From contig CAAERQ010000031.1 of the NCBI GenBank assembly GCA_900758475.1, positions 40,488 to 104,487 on the forward strand: 64,000 bases of DNA, given 5' to 3'. Under the pieces are notes generated by a model. The model had not been told where the DNA came from. It did not search any database and was given only the letters and a program-made list of their open reading frames with translations. Origin of the DNA: an uncultured Collinsella sp. (GTDB lineage Bacteria > Actinomycetota > Coriobacteriia > Coriobacteriales > Coriobacteriaceae). Made by a program: the position numbers and the translations under genes. Positions 26,292 through 34,485 of the stretch are shown in pieces. The number at the start of each line of letters is the position of its first letter. Positions within the stretch are counted from its first letter, which is position 1.

Positions 26292-27032
26292 TTAGGCAAA
26301 CATGACCTGGTCGAACGTATAGAAGCCGGGTTCGCGGGTGACGAGCTTCTGCGCGGCTGCCAAGGCGCCGTTGACAAAGATCTGACGGCTCGTGGCGCGG
26401 TGGGTGAGCGTGACCTCCTCGTCCTGGCCAAAGAAACTCACCTCGTGCACGCCGGCGACGGTGCCGCCGCGCAGCGAGTGCATACCGATCTCCTTGGGGT
26501 CACGCGCGCCGCACATGCCCTCGCGACCGTAGACAGGATGATAACCAGCCTCGGGCTCGGCCTCGACCACGGCGTCGAGCAGCAACTTGGCTGTGCCGCT
26601 GGGGGCATCGACCTTTTGGTTGTGGTGCGTCTCGACGATCTCGCAGTCAAAGCCGGGCAGCTCGCGTGTGGCCTGCGCTACCAGATGACGCAGGGCTGCA
26701 ATACCGATGGAGTAATTGCCCGAGTGCATGACACGGGCATTCTGGCCCAGCTCGCGCAGGCGGTCCATCTGCTCAGGCGAATAGCCCGTGGTGCCGGAAA
26801 CGAGTGCGGCGCCCGTGCGCTCGACATAGGCGACGACGGCATCGAAGGTCACGACGTTCGAGAAGTCGATGATGACGTCGGCTGCCGGGGCGCTCTCGAG
26901 ATCGGACAGATCAAAACCGATCTGGGCGACGATATCAAAAACGGGCTGACCGGCGGCGTCGACAACGCCCTCGGCGGTGGTGCGGATGAGCGAGCCCATG
27001 CGGCCCGTTCCCATAATGACGGTCTTAATCAA
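26292..27032 (-). CDS. dapB: 4-hydroxy-tetrahydrodipicolinate reductase
   Basis: A 246-residue NAD(P)H-dependent enzyme of the diaminopimelate pathway. GTGRMGSLI forms the nucleotide loop, with DFSNV, SGTTGYS, the catalytic His-His in IVETHHNQKVDAPSGTA, and GRGGTVAGVHE represented as LRGGTVAGVHEV. The start is an unusual TTG at 27032, supported by the 8-base TTGATTAA overlap with the upstream dapA stop and a GGGAG site. It therefore depends on translation of the preceding gene. Confidence 0.95.
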   Translation of the reverse strand: MIKTVIMGTGRMGSLIRTTAEGVVDAAGQPVFDIVAQIGFDLSDLESAPAADVIIDFSNVVTFDAVVAYVERTGAALVSGTTGYSPEQMDRLRELGQNARVMHSGNYSIGIAALRHLVAQATRELPGFDCEIVETHHNQKVDAPSGTAKLLLDAVVEAEPEAGYHPVYGREGMCGARDPKEIGMHSLRGGTVAGVHEVSFFGQDEEVTLTHRATSRQIFVNGALAAAQKLVTREPGFYTFDQVMFA

Positions 27033-29334
27033 GCAGACCAGCTCCCTTCAGAGCATCGGTAAGTGCAGCGCGCGCGTCGTCTGCCATGGGGCAAAGCGGC
27101 ATGCGGTAGTTGGCTTCGATCATACCCATCTGTGCGAGTGCCTCCTTGACGGGGATGGGGTTGACCTCGCTAAAGAGGGCGTTGATGAGCGGCTGGCCGG
27201 CAATCTGGATGTCGCGGGCACGTGCCACGTCACCGTCCAGATAGGCACGGCACATGTCATGCACGAGCTGCGGCTGAACGTCGGCCCACACGCTGATGGT
27301 GCCCGAGGCACCCAGGCTCATGAGCGGTACGGTGAGCGCATCCTCGCCCGAGTACATACGGAAGTCGTTGGACAGCAGGTGGGCAATCTTGGCCGCATAG
27401 GCGACGTTGCCCGAGGCTTCCTTAATACCCATGATGTTGGGGTGCGCGGCCAGGCGCTCTACGTTGCGCTCGCTGATGCCGCAGCCGCAGCGGCCGGGGA
27501 TGTTGTACAGGATGCAGGGGATGTCCACGGCATCGGCGACGGTCTTAAAGTGCTGATAGATACCCTCTTCATTGGATTTGTTGTAGTAGGGGGTAATGAG
27601 CAGTAGGCCGTCGGCTCCCAGGCCTTGGTAGGTGAGCGACTTGGTGAGCATTGTTTGCGTGGAGTTGGAGCCCGAGCCGGCGATGACGGGGACGCGTCCT
27701 GCAACATGCTTGACCACGGCGGCGACAACGGAGTTGTCCTCGTCATCGGTCATCGTGGCGCTCTCGCCGGTGGTGCCCAGGGTGAGGATGGCGTCGGTGC
27801 CATTTTGCAGGTGGAAATCGATAAGGCGCTCGAGCGCGTCGAAGTCGACGCTGCCGTCCTTTTTAAACGGTGTGACGAGGGCGACGATTGAGCCCTCGAG
27901 ATTGCGGATGTCCATGTTCTTCTCCTTCGCTTCCGCGATCTGGATGCGTTTGTTCCATTGGGCGGCGACTGCCAGGCGCTCGTCTTGGGCCCGACGGCGG
28001 GCGCTTTCGGCGCGAGACTTGGCCAGCAGCTCTCGGCCGCTCGGCAGCACGTCGAGCGTGGCAAAGTAATCGCCCGGGCGCTCGGCGCGACGAATGAGAT
28101 CTGCCGAGCCGTCGGGGCGCAGCAATACCTCGGCGGAGCGCAGACGGCCGTTGTAGTTGTAGCCCATGGAGTAGCCATGCGCGCCGGTATCGTGGATCAC
28201 GAGTACATCACCCATGTCGATCTGCGGCAGCTGGCGGTCGATAGCGAACTTATCGTTGTTCTCGCACAAGTTGCCCGTGATGTCATACGTGTTCGTGACC
28301 GGTGCTGCGGTCTTGTCAGGGCCACCCGGCTGACCCATCACCGTAATGTGATGGTAGGCACCATACATAGCGGGACGAATGAGATCGACGGCGCTTGCGT
28401 CCACGCCGATATAGTCCTTGTAAATCTGCTTCTCGTGGATGGCCTTGGTGATCAGGCAGCCGTAGGGGCCCATCATAAAGCGGCCCATCTCGGTGCAGAT
28501 GGCCACATCGCCCATGCCGGCGGGGACCAGAATCTCGTCGTAGGCTGCGTGTACGCCCTCGCCGATGGCGTGGATGTCGTTAGCCTGCTGCTCGGGCAGG
28601 TAGGGGATACCCACACCGCCGGACAGATTGATAAAGGCGACATGTGCGCCGGTCTCGCGCTCCAGGCGCACGGCAAGTTCAAAGAGGATGCGTGCGAGCT
28701 TGGGGTAGTAGTCGTTGGTGACGGTGTTACTCGCAAGGAAGGCATGGATGCCAAAATTCTCGGCGCCTTTGGCCTTGAGCATACGGAAGGCCTCAAAGAG
28801 CTGCTCGGTGGTCATGCCGTACTTGGAGTCGCCGGGGTTATCCATAATGCCGTTAGAGAGCTGGAACAGGCCGCCCGGATTAAAGCGGCAGCTGACCGTC
28901 TTGGGGATGGGGCCCGCGACGCGCTCAAAGAACTCGATGTGGCTGATGTCGTCAAAGTTGACGATGGCGCCCAGCTTGTCGGCGAGCTCAAAGTCCGCCG
29001 CCGGCGTGTCGTTGGACGAGAACATGATGTCGTGGCCGGTGATACCCAGCGAGCGGGCAATCATGAGCTCGGTATAGCTCGAGCAATCGCAGCCGCAGCC
29101 GTATTCGTTGAGAATGGAGATGAGCGCCGGGTTGGGATTGGCCTTGACGGCAAAGTATTCCTTAAAGCCCGGGTTCCATGCGAAGGCGTCGCGCACCTCT
29201 TGCATGTTGCGGCGGATGCCCGCCTCGTCGTATAGATGAAACGGCGTGGGGAACTGCTCGACGATATGCTCGAGCGTCTCCTTGTCCACAAACGGCTGCT
29301 TGGCCGCATACGCCTCGTTGGGGGTCAATGCCAT
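27025..29334 (-). CDS. lysA-dapA: Diaminopimelate decarboxylase-dihydrodipicolinate synthase fusion
   Basis: One uninterrupted 769-codon frame. Residues 1 to about 430 are LysA, with PLP Lys64 in EYFAVKANPNP and LSGGVGIPY, HDTGAHGYSMGYNYNGR as active-site segments. About 45 charged, helical residues link to residue 474, where a complete DapA begins: MDIRNLEGSIVALVTPF, GTTGESATM, LYNIPGR and the Schiff-base Lys in GIKEASG. The DapA Met (27915) has its own GAAGGAGAAG ribosome site, so a free 296-residue DapA can also be made. Fusing the first and last pathway enzymes is unusual. A lysine riboswitch precedes the gene. Confidence 0.93.
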   Translation of the reverse strand: MALTPNEAYAAKQPFVDKETLEHIVEQFPTPFHLYDEAGIRRNMQEVRDAFAWNPGFKEYFAVKANPNPALISILNEYGCGCDCSSYTELMIARSLGITGHDIMFSSNDTPAADFELADKLGAIVNFDDISHIEFFERVAGPIPKTVSCRFNPGGLFQLSNGIMDNPGDSKYGMTTEQLFEAFRMLKAKGAENFGIHAFLASNTVTNDYYPKLARILFELAVRLERETGAHVAFINLSGGVGIPYLPEQQANDIHAIGEGVHAAYDEILVPAGMGDVAICTEMGRFMMGPYGCLITKAIHEKQIYKDYIGVDASAVDLIRPAMYGAYHHITVMGQPGGPDKTAAPVTNTYDITGNLCENNDKFAIDRQLPQIDMGDVLVIHDTGAHGYSMGYNYNGRLRSAEVLLRPDGSADLIRRAERPGDYFATLDVLPSGRELLAKSRAESARRRAQDERLAVAAQWNKRIQIAEAKEKNMDIRNLEGSIVALVTPFKKDGSVDFDALERLIDFHLQNGTDAILTLGTTGESATMTDDEDNSVVAAVVKHVAGRVPVIAGSGSNSTQTMLTKSLTYQGLGADGLLLITPYYNKSNEEGIYQHFKTVADAVDIPCILYNIPGRCGCGISERNVERLAAHPNIMGIKEASGNVAYAAKIAHLLSNDFRMYSGEDALTVPLMSLGASGTISVWADVQPQLVHDMCRAYLDGDVARARDIQIAGQPLINALFSEVNPIPVKEALAQMGMIEANYRMPLCPMADDARAALTDALKGAGLLD

Positions 29335-29405
29335 GTCCCGTAAACCTCGCTATCCAGACGGCGCCATCTGCGCATCGAATCCGCATAGCGTGGACCCCAT
29401 GTCCG

Positions 29406-29562
29406 GATGGCGCTCCCGCATTGCTGCAGACAGTCCTGTGGGTGTTTCCCGCAGGCCCACCAGGTTGTTCGTGCCCGAAAAGCCCAGTTCGGCGGGTTTC
29501 GCCTCCCCACGGGGTCAAAGCCTGCCGGCTCGCCCGCGGTTCTTCGTGCCCGCGCCTCTATC
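29406..29562 (-). promoter_or_regulatory. Lysine riboswitch (L box) of the dap operon
   Basis: On the minus strand the leader starts GATAGAGGCGCG and ends GGGAGCGCCATC, so P1 pairs GAT..GGCGC with GCGCCATC. The conserved internal segments GGGGAGGCGAAA, CGCCGAACTGGG, AACCTGG and GGACTGTCTGC occur in L-box order. Downstream, GATGGCGC (near 29363-29370) can compete with P1 for GCGCCATC. A hairpin closed by CGCTAT/ATAGCG abuts the GAGG ribosome site, which points to control of translation initiation. Identified by motif reading, not by a covariance search. Confidence 0.85.
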
Positions 29563-29713
29563 AAGTGGTAACGACCCTACCACGTTGCACTTTACCAAAC
29601 AAGAGTATTCGTATATAACGTTTAAAAAATGCAGGGATATGCTAGAAACAAGGGCGTCACAATTCTGCATCACAATATTGTGGGAATGGATATGCCCCAT
29701 GAAAGGATCCTTT

Positions 29714-30901
29714 ATGACCGAGCTCCAAGAACTTCGTCGCTATCGTCGCGACCTGCATCGTATTCCGGAGCTCGATTTCGATCTTCCGCAGACTATCGCC
29801 TATATTGAGGGCGTGTTGGCGCCGCTCGCTTGCGAGGTGACCCATCCGTGTCCGAGCTGCGTCTGTGCCTTCTTCGATGCCGGTGTGGGCGCTACGCATG
29901 CCACGGCGATTCGCGCCGATATGGACGCCCTGCCCATCGCGGAGGTAACGGGCGTTGCCTTTGCCTCGACGCATCCCGGTAAGATGCATGCGTGCGGTCA
30001 CGACGGTCACATGGCCATGGCGCTCGCGGCGGCGACTTTTGTCGACCGAGCGATTTGTGAGCAGCCGGGCGCCATCAAGCGCAACGTACTTTTTGTGTTT
30101 CAGCCGGCCGAGGAAACGACCGGTGGCGCCAAGACGGTGTGTGAGAGCGGCGTATTCGAGCGCTATGGGGCAGATCGCATCTTTGGCTTCCACGTATGGC
30201 CCGATTTGCCCGCCGGCACGTTGGCGAGCTGTCCCGGTCCGCTGCTAGCGCGTTCGAGCGAGACGCACATTCATATCCATGGCACGAGCATCCATATCGC
30301 CAAGACCTATGGCGTTCCAGTCGAGGAATCGCACGATGCGGCATTGGCGGCTGCCAAGTTCTTGGTTTCCGAGCGCGAGCTCATGGACGAGTTGGGTGCA
30401 GACGAGCCCTGCATTGGTAAGTTCGGCCTACTGCAGGCCGGCACCGTCTGCAATGCGGTGGCGGGGGAGGCCTATGTGGCTGGCAGTCTGCGCGTGTTTA
30501 CGGACGGTATGTTCGACCGTGCGCGCGAGGGCGTGCGCCGCGTGTTGGACGAGGCCTGCGCCGCAACAGGCTGTACGTATGATCTCGACTTTGCCGAGGG
30601 TTATCCGCCAGTCGATAACGACCCCGAGCTGTTCGCCCACATTGCGCCTGCCTTGTCCGAGCTGCAGCTTGTGGACGAGCCGCTGCTGATCGCCGAGGAT
30701 TTTGCCTTCTATCAGCGCTATCTGCCGGGCGTGTTCTTCTTGCTGGGCACAGGCGTGCCGGAGGGTCAAGAAAACCCGAGCGATTCGGATGGCTGTCCCG
30801 CCTATGCCACGAGCGCCCTTCACACTGATACCATGCTCTTTGACGAGGAAATCCTGCTCAAAGGCCTCGATGTTTACAAGCGATTGCTTTTGCTTGGTTA
30901 A
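29714..30901 (+). CDS. M20 amidohydrolase, likely N-acetyldiaminopimelate deacetylase
   Basis: A 395-residue M20D peptidase-fold enzyme. Metal-site segments: IRADMDALPIAEVTG, KMHACGHDGHMAMAL and the catalytic Glu pair in FQPAEETTGGAK; the small dimerisation domain lies between about 185 and 290. The family covers N-acyl amino-acid hydrolases including N-acetyl-LL-diaminopimelate deacetylase. Because it lies divergent from lysA-dapA-dapB-dapH, the deacetylase step of the acetyl pathway is the most likely role. ATG 29714 follows AAAGGATCC. Confidence 0.85.
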   Translation: MTELQELRRYRRDLHRIPELDFDLPQTIAYIEGVLAPLACEVTHPCPSCVCAFFDAGVGATHATAIRADMDALPIAEVTGVAFASTHPGKMHACGHDGHMAMALAAATFVDRAICEQPGAIKRNVLFVFQPAEETTGGAKTVCESGVFERYGADRIFGFHVWPDLPAGTLASCPGPLLARSSETHIHIHGTSIHIAKTYGVPVEESHDAALAAAKFLVSERELMDELGADEPCIGKFGLLQAGTVCNAVAGEAYVAGSLRVFTDGMFDRAREGVRRVLDEACAATGCTYDLDFAEGYPPVDNDPELFAHIAPALSELQLVDEPLLIAEDFAFYQRYLPGVFFLLGTGVPEGQENPSDSDGCPAYATSALHTDTMLFDEEILLKGLDVYKRLLLLG

Positions 30902-30929
30902 TCGACGCGGGTTCATACTCTCGAAAATA

Positions 30930-30950
30930 CGAACAAATGTACGCTATAAT
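30930..30950 (+). promoter_or_regulatory. lexA box: LexA-like box abutting a -10 element
   Basis: CGAACAAATGTACG (30930-30943) matches 13 of 14 positions of CGAACRNRYGTTCG and is followed one base later by a perfect TATAAT (30945-30950). The -35 is weak (TCGAAA, 18-base spacing). Downstream, TTGA (30975-30978) and TCAA (30984-30987) form a second small palindrome that could be the operator of the XRE product. Confidence 0.6.
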
Positions 30951-31063
30951 AGAGATGTATGTCTATAGAAACGTTTGACGTTATCAACGTAAGGCGATGC
31001 TATGATTGCATCGTAATGAGCGCTATCGGGTCTGTTTTGAGTGGAGACAGGGGATGGCTTGGA

Positions 31064-31405
31064 ATGTCGAAATCATCGATTATCACAAGTGACGAGACTG
31101 CGCTCGATTTGCTGCCGCCGGTGACTCCTGGCGAGCTCCTCAAAGAGGATTTTCTTGTCCCTATGGGTATTTCTCAATATCGCCTCGCCAAGGAGACCGG
31201 GATTCCGGCCCAGCGCATTGGGCAGATTATCTTGGGAAGGCGTCGCGTGACGGCCGACACCGACCTTCGCCTTTGCCGCTACTTTGGCCTGACGGATGGT
31301 TATTGGCTGCGCGCCCAGATAGCGTTTGATCTCGAGGCGGAAAAGAGGCGCATCGAACCGGAACTGGATAAGATCGTTCCTGTTCAGCAGGCTATCGCAT
31401 TGTAG
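31064..31405 (+). CDS. higA: HigA-family XRE regulator/antitoxin, orphan
   Basis: A 113-residue helix-turn-helix protein: PPVTPGELLKEDFLVPMGISQYRLAKETGIPAQRIGQIILGRRRVTADTDLRLCRYFGL is the HigA/VapI-type DNA-binding core. HigA antitoxins usually follow a RelE-fold HigB toxin gene, but the 160 bases upstream hold no such gene and the downstream gene encodes a membrane protein. It may act alone as a regulator. ATG 31064 is preferred, with a GGGGAT site; longer in-frame starts add residues unlike the family. Confidence 0.82.
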   Translation: MSKSSIITSDETALDLLPPVTPGELLKEDFLVPMGISQYRLAKETGIPAQRIGQIILGRRRVTADTDLRLCRYFGLTDGYWLRAQIAFDLEAEKRRIEPELDKIVPVQQAIAL

Positions 31406-31434
31406 TGTTCAAAGATGTTGAGGTTGGAGTGACG

Positions 31435-31758
31435 ATGAGGCGATGCCGACAGACTGCCGTTTATAGTCCCGGTGGGTGTGGATGCGGCTTGTTGTTGCTT
31501 CCGGTTATTGCTGTGAGCATTGGCGTGATGTTTGCACTTGCCGGGCTGGCCGCAGCGGCGCTCGTGCTGTTGATTGTGGCTATTGGCGTGACGATTTGGC
31601 TTTGCCGCAATCGCGAGCAACGTCGTGCCGATGGTAAAACCAATGCCGGCTGGGTCGTCTTCCTGGTCATTGCGTACCCACTGAGTGTCGGCTACCTGGT
31701 GTTCTTTGTCCTGCTGATGATTAGTGCCTTTACCGGGGAATCCGTCACGGTGGGTTGA
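31435..31758 (+). CDS. Small membrane protein, unknown
   Basis: A 107-residue protein with one long or two adjacent hydrophobic segments (around residues 18-58) and a further hydrophobic hairpin near 75-100, separated by a short basic stretch CRNREQRRADGKTN that is probably cytoplasmic. I do not recognise a family. ATG 31435 has GGAG at five bases and lies 29 bases after the higA stop, so the two may be cotranscribed. Confidence 0.6.
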   Translation: MRRCRQTAVYSPGGCGCGLLLLPVIAVSIGVMFALAGLAAAALVLLIVAIGVTIWLCRNREQRRADGKTNAGWVVFLVIAYPLSVGYLVFFVLLMISAFTGESVTVG

Positions 31759-31863
31759 TGCACTGCCAACAGACGGTTGCGCAAAGTGCGCTTGCTCGGC
31801 GTTTGGATAACTGCATTGGCCGTTTACCGCAACCCTAGCTCACAGCTAATGAATTCAAGTTCA

Positions 31864-31917
31864 ATCCTTCCTACGATGTGCTGTGTGCCGGCGCGGTAGC
31901 CGGATCGTAGGAAGGAT
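31864..31917 (+). promoter_or_regulatory. 5' hairpin that masks the lipoprotein ribosome site
   Basis: A perfect 14-bp stem, 31864-31877 with 31904-31917, encloses a 26-base loop with an internal GCCGG-type stem. The right arm contains GGAAGGAT, the ribosome site for the ATG at 31923. The folded RNA would block translation, so this is a candidate thermosensor, riboswitch platform or small-RNA target. Confidence 0.65.
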
Positions 31918-31922
31918 GCATA

Positions 31923-32465
31923 ATGAAAAAGCTCGAAAACGAAGTGCTGCTGAGCCGTCGCGCTGCACTTGGCGCATTCGCCACCGTCGCCTTGGGGACT
32001 GCCGGTCTTCTTGCCGGTTGTGGTAGCGATAAGGCGACCGTCACGGAGGATGCCGGCGATGGCGACAAGAAGGAAGAGACGAAGAAGGAAGAACAGCCGA
32101 CGACTGACCTGGCTGTTGGCACGACGGTGACCACGGCTGCCGGTCTTTCTGTCGTCGTCGATTCCGTCCAGCCCGGTCTCACAAATTTTGACGGTTCGAC
32201 CATGACGGGCATTCACGTCACGTACGTCAACAATGGCGATGAGGGCGCGGACTACAATGTCTACGACTGGAAGGGCGAGGACGCCAACGGTGCTCAGCAG
32301 AATCAGGGTTATTACAGCGAGGGTTCCGATGAGCTGCAGTCTGGTACCCTTGCCGCCGGTGGCTCCGTGGCGGGCAATATCTACTTTGATGGTGGCATCA
32401 AGAAGGCTCTCTATTTTGCCAACGTGTTTGATAAGTCTGCCGCTGCAAGCTGGGTGCTGGCCTAA
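31923..32465 (+). CDS. DUF4352-type lipoprotein
   Basis: A 180-residue exported lipoprotein. The signal sequence has a twin-arginine-like SRRAALGAF, a hydrophobic stretch and the lipobox LLAGCG, so Cys near residue 37 would be lipidated. A charged linker (GDGDKKEETKKEEQ) leads to a C-terminal beta-sandwich domain (TAAGLSVVVDSVQPGLTNFDG, then GIHVTYVNNGDEGADYNVYDW) typical of DUF4352 surface proteins. Role unknown. Start ATG 31923. Confidence 0.82.
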   Translation: MKKLENEVLLSRRAALGAFATVALGTAGLLAGCGSDKATVTEDAGDGDKKEETKKEEQPTTDLAVGTTVTTAAGLSVVVDSVQPGLTNFDGSTMTGIHVTYVNNGDEGADYNVYDWKGEDANGAQQNQGYYSEGSDELQSGTLAAGGSVAGNIYFDGGIKKALYFANVFDKSAAASWVLA

Positions 32466-32504
32466 CATGTCGCTACCGTTGCGCCGTATGGGAGGTGAGG
32501 TCGT

Positions 32505-32927
32505 ATGCCCAATAAAAAGCTGACGGACGAGTTACTCAATGAACTCCTCGACGCGCCAAACATCGATGACTATATCAAAGAGCACGACTTTGCCGCACCG
32601 TCGCTTTCGGACTATCTTAAGCAGCTGCTGCAGGAAAAGGGCTTAGAGCGCTCGCGTGTGGTGCGCATGGCCGACCTCAATGAGACTTTTGGCTATCAGA
32701 TTTTTACCGGTGCGCGGCATCCGAGCCGCAACAAGGTGCTGCAGATTGCCTGTGCAATGGCATTGACGCTCAAGGAGACCAACCGCGCCCTGACGGCTGC
32801 CGGAGTGAGCGTCCTCAACTGCAAGGACCGTCGCGATGCAATCATTATCTTTTGCATCGACCGTGGCTGTAGCCTCCAAAAGGTCAATGAAGAGCTGTAT
32901 CGCTTTGGCGAGGAAACGGTGAGTTAG
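32505..32927 (+). CDS. XRE-type regulator paired with a Ser/Thr kinase
   Basis: 140 residues: an N-terminal acidic region (LLNELLDAPNIDDYIKEHD), then a helix-turn-helix with LSDYLKQLLQEKGLERSRVVRMADLNETFGYQIFTGARHPSRNKVLQIACAM, and a C-terminal ankyrin/helical part ending RRDAIIIFCIDRGCSLQKVNEELYRFGEE. This layout is the one seen next to membrane Ser/Thr kinases in many Gram-positive bacteria, where the kinase probably phosphorylates it. The kinase gene follows. ATG 32505 follows GGGAGGTGAGG. Confidence 0.85.
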   Translation: MPNKKLTDELLNELLDAPNIDDYIKEHDFAAPSLSDYLKQLLQEKGLERSRVVRMADLNETFGYQIFTGARHPSRNKVLQIACAMALTLKETNRALTAAGVSVLNCKDRRDAIIIFCIDRGCSLQKVNEELYRFGEETVS

Positions 32928-32978
32928 TGGGCGATGGCTGGGCCGGCGGTGTCACCAGAACAACCATGCAAACGAACG

Positions 32979-33008
32979 GGGTGCGGACACCATGGGGTGT
33001 CCGCACCC
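32979..33008 (+). terminator. Perfect 13-bp hairpin between XRE and kinase genes
   Basis: 32979-32991 pairs with 32996-33008 around a 4-base loop. It lacks a T-tract, and a -10-like TATGAT (33014-33019) follows only 5 bases later, so it may insulate two transcription units. Confidence 0.65.
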
Positions 33009-33026
33009 TGCGTTATGATGGACGCC

Positions 33027-34442
33027 ATGGATACTCAGAGCCCAACATATTCCGATGACGAGCTGACTGCTTCACTTGTCGAGCATTTGGCGTCGCTCGA
33101 CCGCGATGACAGCTATCGTGTGGAGCGCGTGCTCAAGTGCTCGGATGTCGAGACGACCGAACTCGTCTATTTTGAGGGCTCTGGGGGCGGGTCTCTCGGT
33201 CCCTTTGTCCGCAAGCGCATTGATGCTTCGGTGCAGATTGGCGGAGCATATGAGCGCCTGTTTGCGGCGCAGCGCGCCGGTCGTCGTTTTGAGCACTTAC
33301 CCCGAATCGTCGATTGTCGCCGTGTGGGCGACGAGCTTGACGTGGTGATGGAGTATGTCGAAGGCGAGACACTCGAGGCCCTGGTGGGACGCTTGGGGGC
33401 GACGCCCGATTATGCCCGCGGGCTGTATCCCGTTCTGTGTGAAGCGGTGGGCGAGCTGCATGCTGGTTTTGCAGCTGCGGGGGAGCCGGGGGTACCGGTA
33501 ATCCACCGCGACCTTAAACCCTCGAACATCATCGTATCGGGCGTGAGGTATGCGGCCGATGCCGGCATGATCTTCTCGTCGCTGGTGATTATTGACCTGG
33601 GAATCGCGCGCGTTTGGCGCGATGGCGCCGACGCCGATACCGTCAAGTTTGGCACGCGTTCCTATGCGCCGCCCGAGCAGTTTGGGTTTGGGCAGACGAG
33701 CATCCGCAGCGATATTTACGCGCTTGGCGCGCTGCTGTTCTTTTGCCTGACGGGAACTGACCCCAAGCCGGGGCGTGACATGCGCGAGCAATGCGAGGCG
33801 CATGGCATTCCCGTTCCGCTGGCGGATGTGATTTGCATGGCGATGGCGCTCGATCCCGCCAAGCGCTTTGCGAGCGCAAAGGCACTGGGGCATGCTGCGC
33901 GTGCGGCATATGAGCTATGTCTCCCTGCACCGTCGCCCGTGACCTTTTCTGCTGTCAGCGTGCCCCGGGCCGCGGTGTCACAGGTGCAGCGGGTACAGCA
34001 GCCGGTTGCCCCTGCGCTTTCGCCTTCTACAAGTCAGCATTCGACCATCTCGTCCTCGGCGTCCAAGCCCTTGGTGTCCAAGTGCGTAAGCCTGCTCTCG
34101 CGTATCCCCGAGCCCGTGGGGCGCATATGGAATGGATGCGTCTATGCGACAACATTGTTGCTGCTGATGGGCAGCCATTTTGCGGTATTTACGCCGACGA
34201 GCGAAAACCGAAACTATCCAACGTGGTTTTTGGCACTTGAGTATTTCTTTATGGTCGATGGCCTGGTGCTGCTCATTACATTCGGAATGCTCGACCGGCG
34301 TAGGCTTCGACGTCGTTTTCCCGTTCTCGATCGGTATCGGGGGAGTGCTTTTGTCGAACTATGGTTCAAGGCACTCGGGTTTATGTTTGCCGTCATGTGC
34401 GTCGTCGTTGTTATCGGCAACGCGACCGGTGTCGTCTCTTAG
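33027..34442 (+). CDS. Membrane Ser/Thr protein kinase
   Basis: 471 residues. The kinase domain (about 30-300) has Lys63 in FVRKRI, the catalytic loop HRDLKPSN at 160-167, DLG at 190-192 in place of DFG, and the activation-segment end APPEQFGFG. A Ser/Pro/Val-rich linker leads to two or three C-terminal hydrophobic helices (ATTLLLLMGSHFAVF, FFMVDGLVLLITF, ALGFMFAVMCVVVVIG), so the kinase faces the cytoplasm. ATG 33027 has no ribosome site; TATGAT at 33014-33019 would start transcription at or next to the ATG, suggesting a leaderless mRNA. It is probably functionally linked to the upstream XRE protein. Confidence 0.9.
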   Translation: MDTQSPTYSDDELTASLVEHLASLDRDDSYRVERVLKCSDVETTELVYFEGSGGGSLGPFVRKRIDASVQIGGAYERLFAAQRAGRRFEHLPRIVDCRRVGDELDVVMEYVEGETLEALVGRLGATPDYARGLYPVLCEAVGELHAGFAAAGEPGVPVIHRDLKPSNIIVSGVRYAADAGMIFSSLVIIDLGIARVWRDGADADTVKFGTRSYAPPEQFGFGQTSIRSDIYALGALLFFCLTGTDPKPGRDMREQCEAHGIPVPLADVICMAMALDPAKRFASAKALGHAARAAYELCLPAPSPVTFSAVSVPRAAVSQVQRVQQPVAPALSPSTSQHSTISSSASKPLVSKCVSLLSRIPEPVGRIWNGCVYATTLLLLMGSHFAVFTPTSENRNYPTWFLALEYFFMVDGLVLLITFGMLDRRRLRRRFPVLDRYRGSAFVELWFKALGFMFAVMCVVVVIGNATGVVS

Positions 34443-34449
34443 ATAATCG

Positions 34450-34475
34450 AAAAGGGCCCCGTTTGGGGCCCTTTT
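34450..34475. terminator. Bidirectional terminator
   Basis: AAAAGGGCCCC (34450-34460) and GGGGCCCTTTT (34465-34475) with a GTTT loop serve the kinase gene and the convergent cell-wall gene. Confidence 0.9.
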
Positions 34476-34485
34476 GCAGTTGCAC

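Noticed and set aside
29406..29562. T-box leader for lysA-dapA
   Set aside because: No T-box sequence (AGGGTGGNACCGCG) is visible, while the lysine riboswitch motifs are in order.
30959..31063. HigB-type toxin upstream of the HigA-like gene
   Set aside because: The space is too short and the frame carries no RelE-fold motifs.
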